This document shows positions 1 to 8,599 of a stretch of 64,000 nucleotides of DNA, one piece after another; position 1 is the stretch's first letter, and the number at the start of each line of letters is the position of its first letter. Where the stretch lies: the NCBI RefSeq assembly GCF_003315795.1, contig NZ_QMEY01000003.1, forward strand, positions 186,001 through 250,000, in the 5' to 3' direction. The notes under the pieces were generated by a model. That model saw only the letters and a program-made list of their open reading frames with translations. It was not told the origin of the DNA and ran no database searches. Source of the stretch: Spongiactinospora rosea. Its GTDB lineage: Bacteria; Actinomycetota; Actinomycetes; Streptosporangiales; Streptosporangiaceae. A program made the position numbers and the translations under genes.

Positions 1-5
1 GGCTC

Positions 6-506
6 ATGCCGAGCCGTCGCGAGTTCGGTGATCTGCTCGAAGCCGCCGAGCGCGAAGTGATGGCGCAGCAGCCTGGCACGCAGACGGAGCGGGTGGCGGC
101 GCAGGCGAGGGAGGTGGAAGCGGCCTGGGGCCCGCGTGAGCGTCTTGTCGTGCGGGCTCAACTGGTCCGTGCGGATCGTGCCAGGCTCGAAGGGGACTGG
201 CCGGGAGCCGGCAGGCTGTACCGCACAGTGGAACGGACGCCTCTCGATGCAAAGGACGTAGACCTTCTCCTGGAAGCCCGCGTCGGCGTCGCCGAATGCC
301 TCGTGCCGGAGAAGGACGACACCGAGGCGGCCTTCACCTTGTGGAAGGCGGTGGTCGTCGACCTTCGAGGCCTGTCCCGCTCGTCCCTCAAAGTGCATTG
401 GCGCTGTCGCGAGTTCGCCGCGGAACTCGCCGAATGGGGCCACCGCGATGAGGTCGAGACGATGCTCGGCTCTATCTCAGCCGTCCGGCGGCCAGAAGTT
501 CCGTGA
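6..506 (+). CDS. hypothetical protein, possibly 5'-truncated by the window edge
   Basis: The product is 166 aa, soluble, and rich in Ala, Glu and Arg. It is largely alpha-helical in appearance, with a TPR-like feel around residues 55-150 (repeated Leu/Ala-rich amphipathic stretches). I do not recognise a family. The frame stays open to the left edge, so the ATG used here may be internal and the true gene longer. Its 3' end overlaps the 3' end of the convergent DNA methylase by 35 bp. It may belong to the same island as the methylase, but nothing in the sequence assigns a function. Confidence 0.55.
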   Translation: MPSRREFGDLLEAAEREVMAQQPGTQTERVAAQAREVEAAWGPRERLVVRAQLVRADRARLEGDWPGAGRLYRTVERTPLDAKDVDLLLEARVGVAECLVPEKDDTEAAFTLWKAVVVDLRGLSRSSLKVHWRCREFAAELAEWGHRDEVETMLGSISAVRRPEVP

Positions 507-2433
507 GTGTCCGGCTCAAGGTCGCACCAACGCCGCCCACATTCGCGATGGCATGTTCAAAACGGACCAGCCGACGATGGATGTCGCCGTATCGGCGCTG
601 CTCACCGATGGGCAGACGAGGTACCAGCAGGCGTCGCGGGTCCACTCGCGATGTGGTGGTGGCGTGTGTACCGGCCTGTCGGGCGTTAAAGTGCGCACGC
701 AGGCAGGCGGCCAGGAACCATGGGTCGAGATGCTCGGTGTCGGGCCGGAGTCGATGGATGTGCGGCCCCAGAACCGTAGGTGCCGCAACATCCACCCATG
801 CGCTGAACTCGGCAGATGGAACGACCACCACCACGTCGTTGGACGATGTCAAGGTGATGCCCTTGTCCCGTTCGAGCTGTTCGACGTCCTCGGCGGTTAT
901 CCAGAACTGGGGGGGCTGCCCCTCGCGCAGATCCGCGACGGTGAGCACCGGAACGCCGTCATCTGGCCGCTCACCTCGCCGTATGTATCCGTCCGGGATC
1001 GCCTGCCCTGGTGCCAGCGCGAGCGTGCCGGCTTGCTCCAGGTCGGCGACCGCGACGGCGTGGGCATCCGCCACCTCCCGCACCACCTTGAGGTCGCGTA
1101 GGACCTTTCCTAGATCCTGAGCTTCTTGGAGGCTTGAGTCGAACTGCCGCCAGGAACGGCGCTGATTGATGACCGATACCGACACGTTGGTGGGCGCATG
1201 CCGTGCGGGAGTCAGGTCGGTCTCCTCGCCCAGCAGGTCAAGAACCGGTACTTCGATGCTGCTCTCCCGCGTCTTACCTGCCATCGCGCCGAACACCCGG
1301 TCACGGACGGCGTCCCAGTCGACAGCCTGAGCGCCGGCGGCCGACAACGTGGCCCGGCAGTCGGCCGTATCCACCATGAGGAGCGAAGGAGCGGTCCGGC
1401 GCTGGGTCGGTGGCTTCAGGATCCACAGGTGCAGGCCGACCCCGAAGGGTGGAGCCGCACCCGGGGGCAGGGCGATGGCAGCTCTGAGCGATCCTGCGCG
1501 CAGCATTGCCGCCCTGATGCGACGGCCCGCGCGGCGCGAGGCCACGGCGGGCGGTAGAAGCACGACGGCGACGCCGTCATCGCTCAGCGTGGAGACGATG
1601 TGCTGCACCCAGGCGAGCTCGGACTCGGTTCGTGGTGGCAGTCCGAACAGCCATCGTCGATCGGTGGCCAGTTCCGCGTGCCCCCAGTCACGTTCATTGG
1701 TGGGCGGATTGCAGAGGATCACATCAGCGGCGGCGACCGGGGATTCGCTTCGCAAGGTGTCGATCGTTCTGAGGTCGATCTCGGGCGCCTCGGCCAGCAG
1801 GGACAACCTGGTTCTCGCCAGCATGGCGAGAACGGGATCGCGCTCGTGGCCGAGAAGCCGGTATGCGCCCTTCCAACGCTCCGCGCCGGCCAAGAGCAGT
1901 CCGCCGGCACCGCAGGCGGGATCGAGCAGTGTGCTGATTTTGCCCGGTCTAGCGTGAGCTGCCACTTCCGCCATGAACGAGGCGAGTGGAGTCGGTGTGG
2001 TGGTGATCTGGCGTATATGCGTGCCGAGCCACCGGTCGAGAAGGTATTGAAAAGTCTCCTGGCCGCCTTCATGCACGGAGAGCTCAAGAGCCTGATCGAC
2101 CAGATGCTCTTCGCTGGGATCAAGCTCGCGATGAGACGCGTCTCGCAGTCGGGCGCCGAACTCGGCGACGACCCGCCCCATGCGATCACGATCGCCCAGA
2201 GCCTCAAAGGCCGGCCAGAGGCGTTCGAGTGAACTGGTGGACGATCCGAGCTTGTCGTGCTCACGCAGCCACTCCTCGACCTGGACCAGGGAGAACTGTG
2301 GGCTGGTGTCCGTACCGCTGACGGGCGAGGGGAAGGTGCGATGCCGTCTACGCCAATTGCTGACGGCGGCCCGTCCGACTCCTGCGATTCGCGCGATCTC
2401 GGCGAGTGTCACCACGACAGGGCGCTCGCCCAT
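472..2433 (-). CDS. N6-adenine DNA methyltransferase with N-terminal HTH and C-terminal specificity-like region
   Basis: A 653-aa HsdM-like class I SAM-dependent DNA methylase, expected to methylate adenine N6. Residues ~8-45 form a helix-turn-helix (TLAEIARIAGVGRAAVSNW). Motif I, DPACGAGG, lies at ~171-178 and the catalytic motif IV, NPPT, at ~242-245. The last ~200 residues resemble an HsdS target-recognition domain, so modification and specificity may sit on one chain. I prefer the ATG at 2433 over the one at 2478, because an AGGAAGGG ribosome site lies about 9 nt upstream of it and none is seen before 2478. It is transcribed away from the seven-gene operon at 3.5-12.0 kb. No restriction nuclease is adjacent. 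The family call is firm; the DNA target is unknown. Confidence 0.88.
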   Translation of the reverse strand: MGERPVVVTLAEIARIAGVGRAAVSNWRRRHRTFPSPVSGTDTSPQFSLVQVEEWLREHDKLGSSTSSLERLWPAFEALGDRDRMGRVVAEFGARLRDASHRELDPSEEHLVDQALELSVHEGGQETFQYLLDRWLGTHIRQITTTPTPLASFMAEVAAHARPGKISTLLDPACGAGGLLLAGAERWKGAYRLLGHERDPVLAMLARTRLSLLAEAPEIDLRTIDTLRSESPVAAADVILCNPPTNERDWGHAELATDRRWLFGLPPRTESELAWVQHIVSTLSDDGVAVVLLPPAVASRRAGRRIRAAMLRAGSLRAAIALPPGAAPPFGVGLHLWILKPPTQRRTAPSLLMVDTADCRATLSAAGAQAVDWDAVRDRVFGAMAGKTRESSIEVPVLDLLGEETDLTPARHAPTNVSVSVINQRRSWRQFDSSLQEAQDLGKVLRDLKVVREVADAHAVAVADLEQAGTLALAPGQAIPDGYIRRGERPDDGVPVLTVADLREGQPPQFWITAEDVEQLERDKGITLTSSNDVVVVVPSAEFSAWVDVAAPTVLGPHIHRLRPDTEHLDPWFLAACLRAHFNARQAGTHATTTSRVDPRRLLVPRLPIGEQRRYGDIHRRLVRFEHAIANVGGVGATLSRTLTELLAAGRLR

Positions 2434-2518
2434 GGATATCAAGCCCTTCCTGAAACCAGCCCGCTCAGGCTCCCACATCTAGCGCGACTCTGTTGACCTA
2501 GTTTTCATCATACCCAAT

Positions 2519-3496
2519 CAGTAGGCAGAGTGGCCAGGAAGCTCGTACAAGAGTTCTAGATCTACGGCTGAGCTCGCTGTGAGACGAATGTACTGGGCGC
2601 GTCGCTCCACGACACATAGAGCGCCTCGCGCGCCGGCGTGCAGGTGTGCTGGCGACGAAGAGTGCGTGGCGCTCACGCAGCATGTCACTCTCGTGCTGGA
2701 GCCGATCCCTCTCTACCGGTGTGATCTCCATGGGGCGCGTACCGGCCGCGCGCCGAAGATGATCCAGGCGGCCTCTGCGCGCCTCGGCACGGCGATCGGG
2801 CCGCCCCCTCGAACAGCGGGCTTCCCGTGCCAGGAGGCCGAGGGAGCGGCGCTCGTGGAACGGGTGCGGAAGTGGCTCGGACCGGGGGTCCGGCCAGGCG
2901 AGATCGCCGTGCGCGCGTTTCAACATCCTGTCGAACAAGGGCCGCGACCGGTTGGTGTCCGAGGCATGAAGGGACGAGTTCCGTTGTGTGGAGCTGGAAG
3001 GGCGACCGCCGACGCGGCGCCGTGTGCCGCCGCTGCGACGGATGTAGGAAGACTCGCCACGCGGCGGACGGCTTGCTGAGCACGTAGCACTGCTGCGGAG
3101 GATCGGCGTGACGGCGACGGTGGCGTTGCCGTCACGCCGATCCTGCGCGCGGTGAACCTCTCCCATGTTGCCCTTACCCAGGGGAGCCAGCAGTCGGAAC
3201 CCGGTCCACCCCACGTCTAGGTTCGCCATCGCCGCTCAAACACGTTGAATGTGAACGGAGTCAACGTATAGGCTGGATGACTTGGATGCTCCCGTCGAGA
3301 GCTATTCGTCGACGTGCGGGTCGTCATTCTTGGTTGGGCCTCTGACGCCTTGTCCCATAATGACACCTGCTGGCTCATCTATTACGCTACACACTCCGGT
3401 CTCGTTGGTCGTGATGGGTGACATTCGCTGGATCGATCCACTGACCTTCTTGACATTCTGTGGACACCGTTCCGTCAAGAAAGGATACGGCTGTTC
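2519..3496. other. intergenic region with degenerate coding sequence
   Basis: About 980 bp separate the methylase from the membrane-protein operon. Apart from a recognisable kinase N-terminus (3125-3229, reverse strand), none of the reading frames here looks like a maintained gene. The part from ~3240 to 3490 is less GC-rich than its surroundings and probably carries the promoter for the forward operon. I saw no clear inverted repeat or tRNA. Confidence 0.5.
3125..3229 (-). pseudogene. remnant of a Ser/Thr protein kinase N-terminus
   Basis: The first ~35 codons read like the start of an actinobacterial Hanks-type kinase: a glycine-rich loop of the form PLGKGNMGEVHRAQDRRDG followed by the beginning of the beta-3 strand. 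After this the frame becomes low-quality Arg/Ser-rich sequence without the invariant Lys, HRD or DFG motifs. It is best read as a truncated or frameshifted kinase left beside the defence-like island. A functional short protein is unlikely. Confidence 0.5.
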
Positions 3497-3499
3497 GTG

Positions 3500-5089
3500 A
3501 TGAATCACGCGCCCGCTGCGGAGCTCCGGAAGCTTGCCGCAGAACCGTTCTTGGAGGCACGTGCCGACCAGCTCCGCTCCCTGGCCGATGCGGTCGATGA
3601 ACCGGCCGAGAGCGAGCGCTGGTGCGAGGTGGATCTGTTCGCCGCCTTCCCGCCCGAGGAGACTGTCCGGCTTGTATCCCACCGGCCCAGGTGGGCGGGC
3701 CTGCTGAACGCCCTGGACCTTTTACAGCCCGTCCTGGTTTTCCTGCCCATTGGGATCACCTGGCTCGGGCTCCAGCGTGCCACCACAGCTTACGGTGAAG
3801 CCCTCAAGTCAGGCGGAGCTGAGATTGCCCGTCGCCCCTTTCTGGAGATGTGGCAGCAGGGCTTCGATGGGCGTTTGTCCGGTATTTGGCAATTTGACAG
3901 GGTTGCACTGGCCACACTGATGGCGATAACCCTTCTCATCGCTGTCACGCTGCTTGAGCGGCTCTTACGGCGCAGGGAGGAGAACCGTGCCGAGCTGCAG
4001 GCCGTGGAGCTTCGTCTCAGATTGCGGGCCGCGCTGACGGAGGCGACTCTGACCCTCGGGCAGGTACGGCTCGCGAGCCCTGCGCGTTTCCAGGCAGAAC
4101 TCACCAAGAGTGCCATCGAGATCGGTGAGGTCGGATCGACCTTGCGGCGGATCCAGGAGCAAACGGTGCGATCCATGGAAGTCTCCCTGGAGAGCACCAG
4201 GCAGGCGATGGAGAGCCTGCTGGAGGCCACGGCCGATATCCAGGCGGCGACGTGGAAGCTCGATGAACACGTGGCGTCCGCGACCGCTGCCACCGTAGAT
4301 CTCACGCAGACCATCGATCGAACGACGTACGCAATCGACAAGGTGGGTGAAAGGGCGGAAGCAGCGATGGACCAGGCCGGTGACCGCCTTGGCGTTCTGG
4401 TGGCCGACTCGACGGGCAGGGTCCGGGCCGCGATGGAGGAGGCCACCACCCGGGCGGGCGCGGCCGTTCGTGACACCACGAAGCAACTGGACGGGCATGT
4501 CGGGGAGCTGACCAAACGCGTCAATGAGCTGGCCACGGTCGGTAACGGCATTTCATCCGCGCTGGACGGGCTGCATCGCGCCGTGGCGGACGTCACCTCC
4601 ATGACACAGGCGACGATGAACCAGGTCGGAGAGCAGATCACGGGGGCGCTCAACGACACGACCAGCGCTGTCACCCACACCTTTGGCAACACCGGTGAGG
4701 AGGTTCGTCACGCGCTGGAGGGCTGGGCCGACGCGGTCGGAGATCACGCGTCCCGAATCGAGATCGCATCTGATGCGTCGGGGAGGACGGTGCGGCTCCT
4801 GGAGGAACTGCGGGACGTACCCGCCGCCCTTACCCAAGCGATCGAAGAGATCCCTGTTTCGATCCGCGACGTCACCAGCGTGGAGCTGGACCATCTCCGT
4901 AGCGCTGTCGGTCAGCTCCCGCTGGCGGTTTCGAGGACCGTGGCCGAGATCTCGCCTGTGATCAGGAAGGCGACGGAGGCCGAGCTCATCGATCTGAGTC
5001 AGGCCATCGGTCGCCTGCAGGATGCGGTGAATCAAGTGGGTGAGGTCATCGTCGCGAGTGCGCTGCGTGACGAAAGGGACCCGACATGA
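3500..5089 (+). CDS. two-TM membrane protein with long coiled-coil tail (ZorA/MotA-position protein)
   Basis: A 529-aa protein with two hydrophobic segments (about residues 69-92 and 134-154), followed by ~365 residues of continuous Ala/Glu/Thr-rich helical heptad-like sequence recalling the tails of chemoreceptors or ZorA. It heads a seven-gene operon, and the next gene (MotB/ZorB-like) starts within its stop codon. By position and topology it may be the channel half of an ion-driven membrane motor or sensor. However, it has two rather than the three TM segments described for ZorA, and I see no diagnostic MotA/TolQ motif. The ATG at 3500 directly follows a GTG in the same frame (3497). An AAAGGA element lies upstream, rather distant. 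Role inferred. Confidence 0.75.
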   Translation: MNHAPAAELRKLAAEPFLEARADQLRSLADAVDEPAESERWCEVDLFAAFPPEETVRLVSHRPRWAGLLNALDLLQPVLVFLPIGITWLGLQRATTAYGEALKSGGAEIARRPFLEMWQQGFDGRLSGIWQFDRVALATLMAITLLIAVTLLERLLRRREENRAELQAVELRLRLRAALTEATLTLGQVRLASPARFQAELTKSAIEIGEVGSTLRRIQEQTVRSMEVSLESTRQAMESLLEATADIQAATWKLDEHVASATAATVDLTQTIDRTTYAIDKVGERAEAAMDQAGDRLGVLVADSTGRVRAAMEEATTRAGAAVRDTTKQLDGHVGELTKRVNELATVGNGISSALDGLHRAVADVTSMTQATMNQVGEQITGALNDTTSAVTHTFGNTGEEVRHALEGWADAVGDHASRIEIASDASGRTVRLLEELRDVPAALTQAIEEIPVSIRDVTSVELDHLRSAVGQLPLAVSRTVAEISPVIRKATEAELIDLSQAIGRLQDAVNQVGEVIVASALRDERDPT

Positions 5090-5604
5090 GGCGCCACCGC
5101 GGACCGATGCCTTTGATCGCGCTGGCCGGCTGGCTTTTCGCGGACCTGTTGCTCGGGTTGACCATCATCATGCTCGGAGCGCAAGCGGCCTCCCCGGCGT
5201 CCCCCAAGCCGTCCCTTGGACGTACGGGCTCGCCCGTCGCGTCCCCAAGCCCGTCAGGATGTGCCGCACGCATGGCCGGGGTGGGCTCGAAGCCCTTGAA
5301 GCTTTCGTTCCAGGTCGATCCCTCGGCGGGTGGGAGGCGGCTTGTCACTCTGGTGAAGACAGCGCTGCGTACACACAAGCGGCGGCTGGCCGGGCGGCAC
5401 GCGGGCATGGTTCTCACTTTCGGCGCGAACGGTGCCGCGGGCAATGGGGTGCATCTGGCCGGCCGGGTGAACGAGGCGGCACGGCGCGCCTACCCCGGCG
5501 TCTTCAAGGCCGCCGCGACCCGCAACTTCCATGATCTTGCAGCTCCGAGCGGATCGATCTCCATGGAGATCTATTTCGTGACGGAAGGCTGCGCCGACAA
5601 GTGA
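5086..5604 (+). CDS. single-TM MotB/ZorB-like membrane protein
   Basis: A 172-aa protein with one N-terminal TM helix (residues ~8-31) containing a Trp16 and an Asp20 inside the membrane (pattern WLFADLLLGLTIIML). This matches the Trp/Asp pattern of MotB/ExbD/ZorB proton-relay helices. A Pro/Ser-rich linker follows (34-58), then a ~110-residue extracytoplasmic domain that could fold like an OmpA/peptidoglycan-binding domain. Start ATG overlaps the upstream stop (ATGA), indicating translational coupling with the coiled-coil membrane protein, as expected for stator-like A/B pairs. The OmpA-like assignment of the C-terminal half is uncertain. Confidence 0.7.
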   Translation: MRRHRGPMPLIALAGWLFADLLLGLTIIMLGAQAASPASPKPSLGRTGSPVASPSPSGCAARMAGVGSKPLKLSFQVDPSAGGRRLVTLVKTALRTHKRRLAGRHAGMVLTFGANGAAGNGVHLAGRVNEAARRAYPGVFKAAATRNFHDLAAPSGSISMEIYFVTEGCADK

Positions 5605-5614
5605 TGAGGATGAT

Positions 5615-6292
5615 ATGAGCGAGCAGGTACTGCCCTTCTACCTGGTCTGTGACGAGTCAGCGTCCATGGACGGTGAACCCCTTGACGCGATCAACAACGA
5701 GTTGCCCAAGATCCACCAGGAGATCGCCAGCAATCCGATCGTCGCCGACAAGGCCAGGTTCTCCATGGTCGGGTTCAGTGACACTGCGGAAGTGCTGCTG
5801 CCCCTGACCGACCTGGGCGACATCGATAGCCTGCCGATGCTCTCCTCGCGCGGGCTCACCTCGTACGGCGCGGCGTTCTCGCTATTACGTCAGGCCATCA
5901 CCACCGACATCGCCGAACTCAAGCAGGCCGGGCACACACCGTTCCGGCCGACGGTCTTCTTCCTGACGGATGGACAGCCGAACGACTACGGCTGGGAAGA
6001 TGCCTACGGTGAGCTCGTCTCTCCGAATTTCACTGCCCGACCGCACATTCTGGCCTTCGGCTTTGGAGACGTCGAACACCAGACGCTCACCCGCATCGCG
6101 ACCTTCAGGGCGTTCGTCGCCCAAACCGGTGTGTCGCCCGCGCAGGCCCTCAGCGAGTTCGCCCGGCAGCTGACCAAGTCGATTGTCCGTTCGGCGACTC
6201 TGTCGGCTTCTAATCCGGCGAACGCCCCACAGCTGGTCCTGCCTCATGAGAACGTCCCAGGCTTTACCGTACTGGCTGCCGACCCGGTCTGA
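5615..6292 (+). CDS. terY: VWA-domain protein, TerY-like
   Basis: A 225-aa von Willebrand A protein. The metal-ion-dependent adhesion site reads DESAS (residues 13-17, DxSxS), with a distal LTDGQPND acidic motif. It matches TerY in length and is followed immediately by a PP2C phosphatase and a kinase, the arrangement called the TerY-P triad in studies of tellurite/phage-stress loci. In such systems the VWA protein is thought to scaffold metal-dependent complexes regulated by phosphorylation. It lies 10 bp after the MotB-like gene, in the same operon. Confidence 0.88.
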   Translation: MSEQVLPFYLVCDESASMDGEPLDAINNELPKIHQEIASNPIVADKARFSMVGFSDTAEVLLPLTDLGDIDSLPMLSSRGLTSYGAAFSLLRQAITTDIAELKQAGHTPFRPTVFFLTDGQPNDYGWEDAYGELVSPNFTARPHILAFGFGDVEHQTLTRIATFRAFVAQTGVSPAQALSEFARQLTKSIVRSATLSASNPANAPQLVLPHENVPGFTVLAADPV

Positions 6293-6309
6293 CCTGGAGA
6301 GGTTCACAC

Positions 6310-7167
6310 GTGGACAAGGTGATGACACCCCACTTCCCGGAGCCCCTGATCATCGGCAAGCCCCCTCGCCTGCGATCCGCGCCCGGTCCGCTGCCCACTG
6401 CGGAACAGGCGGGCCCCGATACTGAGATCGATGGCGCCGATTTGGAGGGGCTCATCATCCGTGGCGCGTCGGTACGGGGTGACTACCATCGCTACGACGG
6501 ACTGCCCCGGCAGGACGCCATGCTGATCAGGAAACTGGGGGAGTCCCATGTCCTGCTGGCGGTGGCCGATGGGCTGGGAAGCCGGGACATGTCGCATCTC
6601 GGTGCGGCCCAGGCATGCCGGGCAGCGTTCGAAGAGTGTCCAGCAAGCCTGCTGGACGGCTACGAGACGCGTTCCGATCCGGTGGTCTATTTTGCCGACA
6701 TCGCCGAGTCGATGATGGATTTTGCCCGGGACAAGGGTGTCGCGGTGGCGCAGACGGCCACCACGCTTACCGTCGCGGTGATCGACGTTCAAGTTCAGCA
6801 GGGGGTTCGCCTCTGTCACATCATGCGCGTCGGCGACAGTACGGCGATGCAGCTACACGGCGGAGAGTGGACCTCCTGCTTCCCGCAGGACGATGACCAG
6901 ACCCTTGCTTCGTCGGCCACATACGCGCTGCCTGGCGACGCGGCACGCGTGGAGGCGACCACATGGGTTCTCCCTCCCGGGGTCATGCTGCTGTTCTGCA
7001 CGGATGGGCTGGCCAAGCCGATGGCCGGTCGGGCGGTGCGGGAGCAACTGGCCACATGGTGGCAAGAGGGCACCCCACCATCGCTGCCTGAGTTCCTGTG
7101 GCAGCTCAGCTTCCGGGTCAAGACTCATGACGATGACCGCACCGCCATCTGCGTTTGGGGCGTCTGA
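6310..7167 (+). CDS. PP2C-family Ser/Thr protein phosphatase of a TerY-P triad
   Basis: A 285-aa PP2C/PPM phosphatase: the metal-binding ADGLGS motif lies at ~86-91, and downstream are GDST and CTDGL segments that supply further metal-coordinating aspartates. A GTG start at 6310 is preceded by a GAGAGG ribosome site. The protein probably reverses phosphorylation by the kinase encoded just downstream, with the VWA protein upstream as partner or substrate. There are no TM segments, so it is cytoplasmic. The ~50-residue N-terminal extension is Pro-rich and of unknown role. Confidence 0.88.
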   Translation: MDKVMTPHFPEPLIIGKPPRLRSAPGPLPTAEQAGPDTEIDGADLEGLIIRGASVRGDYHRYDGLPRQDAMLIRKLGESHVLLAVADGLGSRDMSHLGAAQACRAAFEECPASLLDGYETRSDPVVYFADIAESMMDFARDKGVAVAQTATTLTVAVIDVQVQQGVRLCHIMRVGDSTAMQLHGGEWTSCFPQDDDQTLASSATYALPGDAARVEATTWVLPPGVMLLFCTDGLAKPMAGRAVREQLATWWQEGTPPSLPEFLWQLSFRVKTHDDDRTAICVWGV

Positions 7168-7168
7168 G

Positions 7169-8599
7169 GTGGCCTTCGTTCCGCACCCGCTGGATCGCCC
7201 GCGCTCCTCGCTTCAGCTTGAACGAGAGCCATTGAACGACGGCGGGCAGGGTGTGGTCACCCGTCTGGTCGGCCCGCAGGACGTGGTGTACAAGGAGTAC
7301 CTGAAGTCGGCGGGAACCGTGAACGGCCAGGCCCTGGCGGGCTTGGTCGAGTTCGGTGCGAGGCTGCCCCACGATGACCAGAAGCGTTTGTTCTTCTCCT
7401 GCGCCTGGCCGACCGCACGAATCGTTGAAGGCAACAGGGCGGTGGGCTTTCTCATGCCCGAGGTTCCCGACGAGTTCCACGATCTCATCCAGGGCCGGCC
7501 GCGTCTGGTGGAGCTGCAGTTCCTGTTGTTCCCGCAGAAGCGTGCCTGGCAGGAACTACGCCTGCCGGACCTCGAGGGGCGGATCCAACTGGCGCGGAGA
7601 TTCGCCGAACTGGTTGATTTCCTGCATGGACACCAGTATGTGATCGGCGACGTCTCCGCCCGTAACCTGCTCTGGTCCACCCACGAGCCGTATAAGGTCC
7701 ACATTTTGGACTGCGACGGCTTCCGTCGCCTCGGCGCGGAGTCGGTGCTCAAACAGGCGCACAGTCCAGACTGGGAAGACCCCCTAGAGCCGCCAACGGG
7801 CCCAGACCTCGATACCGATCGCTATAAGCTCGCCCTGCTGATCGGCAGGATCCTGGCCAGGAACGCCTATGTGCGGCCCGGTGGAGAACTACCGCTACTC
7901 CCTGGCTTGCCGGACGACCTTGTGGGACGCGTGCGGTCCACGTTCGCGAGAGCAGCGGGCCCGGTCGGCACCAGACCGTCCGCCCGCGAATGGGCACGCG
8001 TCATCGAGGGACGTGAGTGGATCGCCGTGTCCCGGCCGCCCGTCCGGCCCCGGCCCGGTCCGGCCATCAGTTCGCCACCGAGGCAGCGTGCCAGCCAGCC
8101 GACGCTGCCACGGATCACGGGGAGAACGCCGTTCCCCACCTCACCGCCGGTCGCGGAGCGCAAATGGATTCCGGTCTCTCCGGCCGGGACCACCGCTCGC
8201 CTCGCCCGGCCGGTCCCTCAAGCCGGCATCACCCGGCCGGGCAACACGGTGCGAGCCCCGGAACCTGTCCAGACTCCAGTCCGTGGGCACGGGCTCGGGC
8301 AGAAGGTCGTCGAGTCGGCCGCATACGCCGATCAGCGGGTGAGCATCCTCGCCAAGATCACCGACCAGCAGATGGTACTGCTGCTCGACGGTCTTGAACA
8401 AGCCGCCGGCGCACTGTCTGTCAAGCAGGCGGCTCGGCTGATCTCCGAGCCTGAGGACCGCACACGACTGCTGATCGGGGAGGCCAGAAAGCTCCTCGAC
8501 GTCGAGGGCATCTCCGTACTGGTGCTCAAGGACGGCGACAAGACGCTCGACCTGAACATCGCGTTGCTCGTGGAGCAGTTTCTGGAGGACGAGGGATGA
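7169..8599 (+). CDS. protein kinase of a TerY-P triad with C-terminal extension
   Basis: A 476-aa protein. Residues ~20-290 form a divergent protein kinase: Gly-rich loop NDGGQGVV (~23-30), a candidate VAIK-type Lys42 (VVYKEY), catalytic loop GDVSARN (160-166, Asp161 as base) and DCDGF (181-185) in place of DFG. A Pro/Arg-rich linker (~295-385) leads to a helical C-terminal domain of ~90 residues. The GTG at 7169 lies 1 nt after the phosphatase stop; the longer upstream frame merely reads through the phosphatase gene. The kinase/phosphatase/VWA order fits a TerY-P phospho-signalling module. Substrates are unknown. Confidence 0.85.
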   Translation: MAFVPHPLDRPRSSLQLEREPLNDGGQGVVTRLVGPQDVVYKEYLKSAGTVNGQALAGLVEFGARLPHDDQKRLFFSCAWPTARIVEGNRAVGFLMPEVPDEFHDLIQGRPRLVELQFLLFPQKRAWQELRLPDLEGRIQLARRFAELVDFLHGHQYVIGDVSARNLLWSTHEPYKVHILDCDGFRRLGAESVLKQAHSPDWEDPLEPPTGPDLDTDRYKLALLIGRILARNAYVRPGGELPLLPGLPDDLVGRVRSTFARAAGPVGTRPSAREWARVIEGREWIAVSRPPVRPRPGPAISSPPRQRASQPTLPRITGRTPFPTSPPVAERKWIPVSPAGTTARLARPVPQAGITRPGNTVRAPEPVQTPVRGHGLGQKVVESAAYADQRVSILAKITDQQMVLLLDGLEQAAGALSVKQAARLISEPEDRTRLLIGEARKLLDVEGISVLVLKDGDKTLDLNIALLVEQFLEDEG

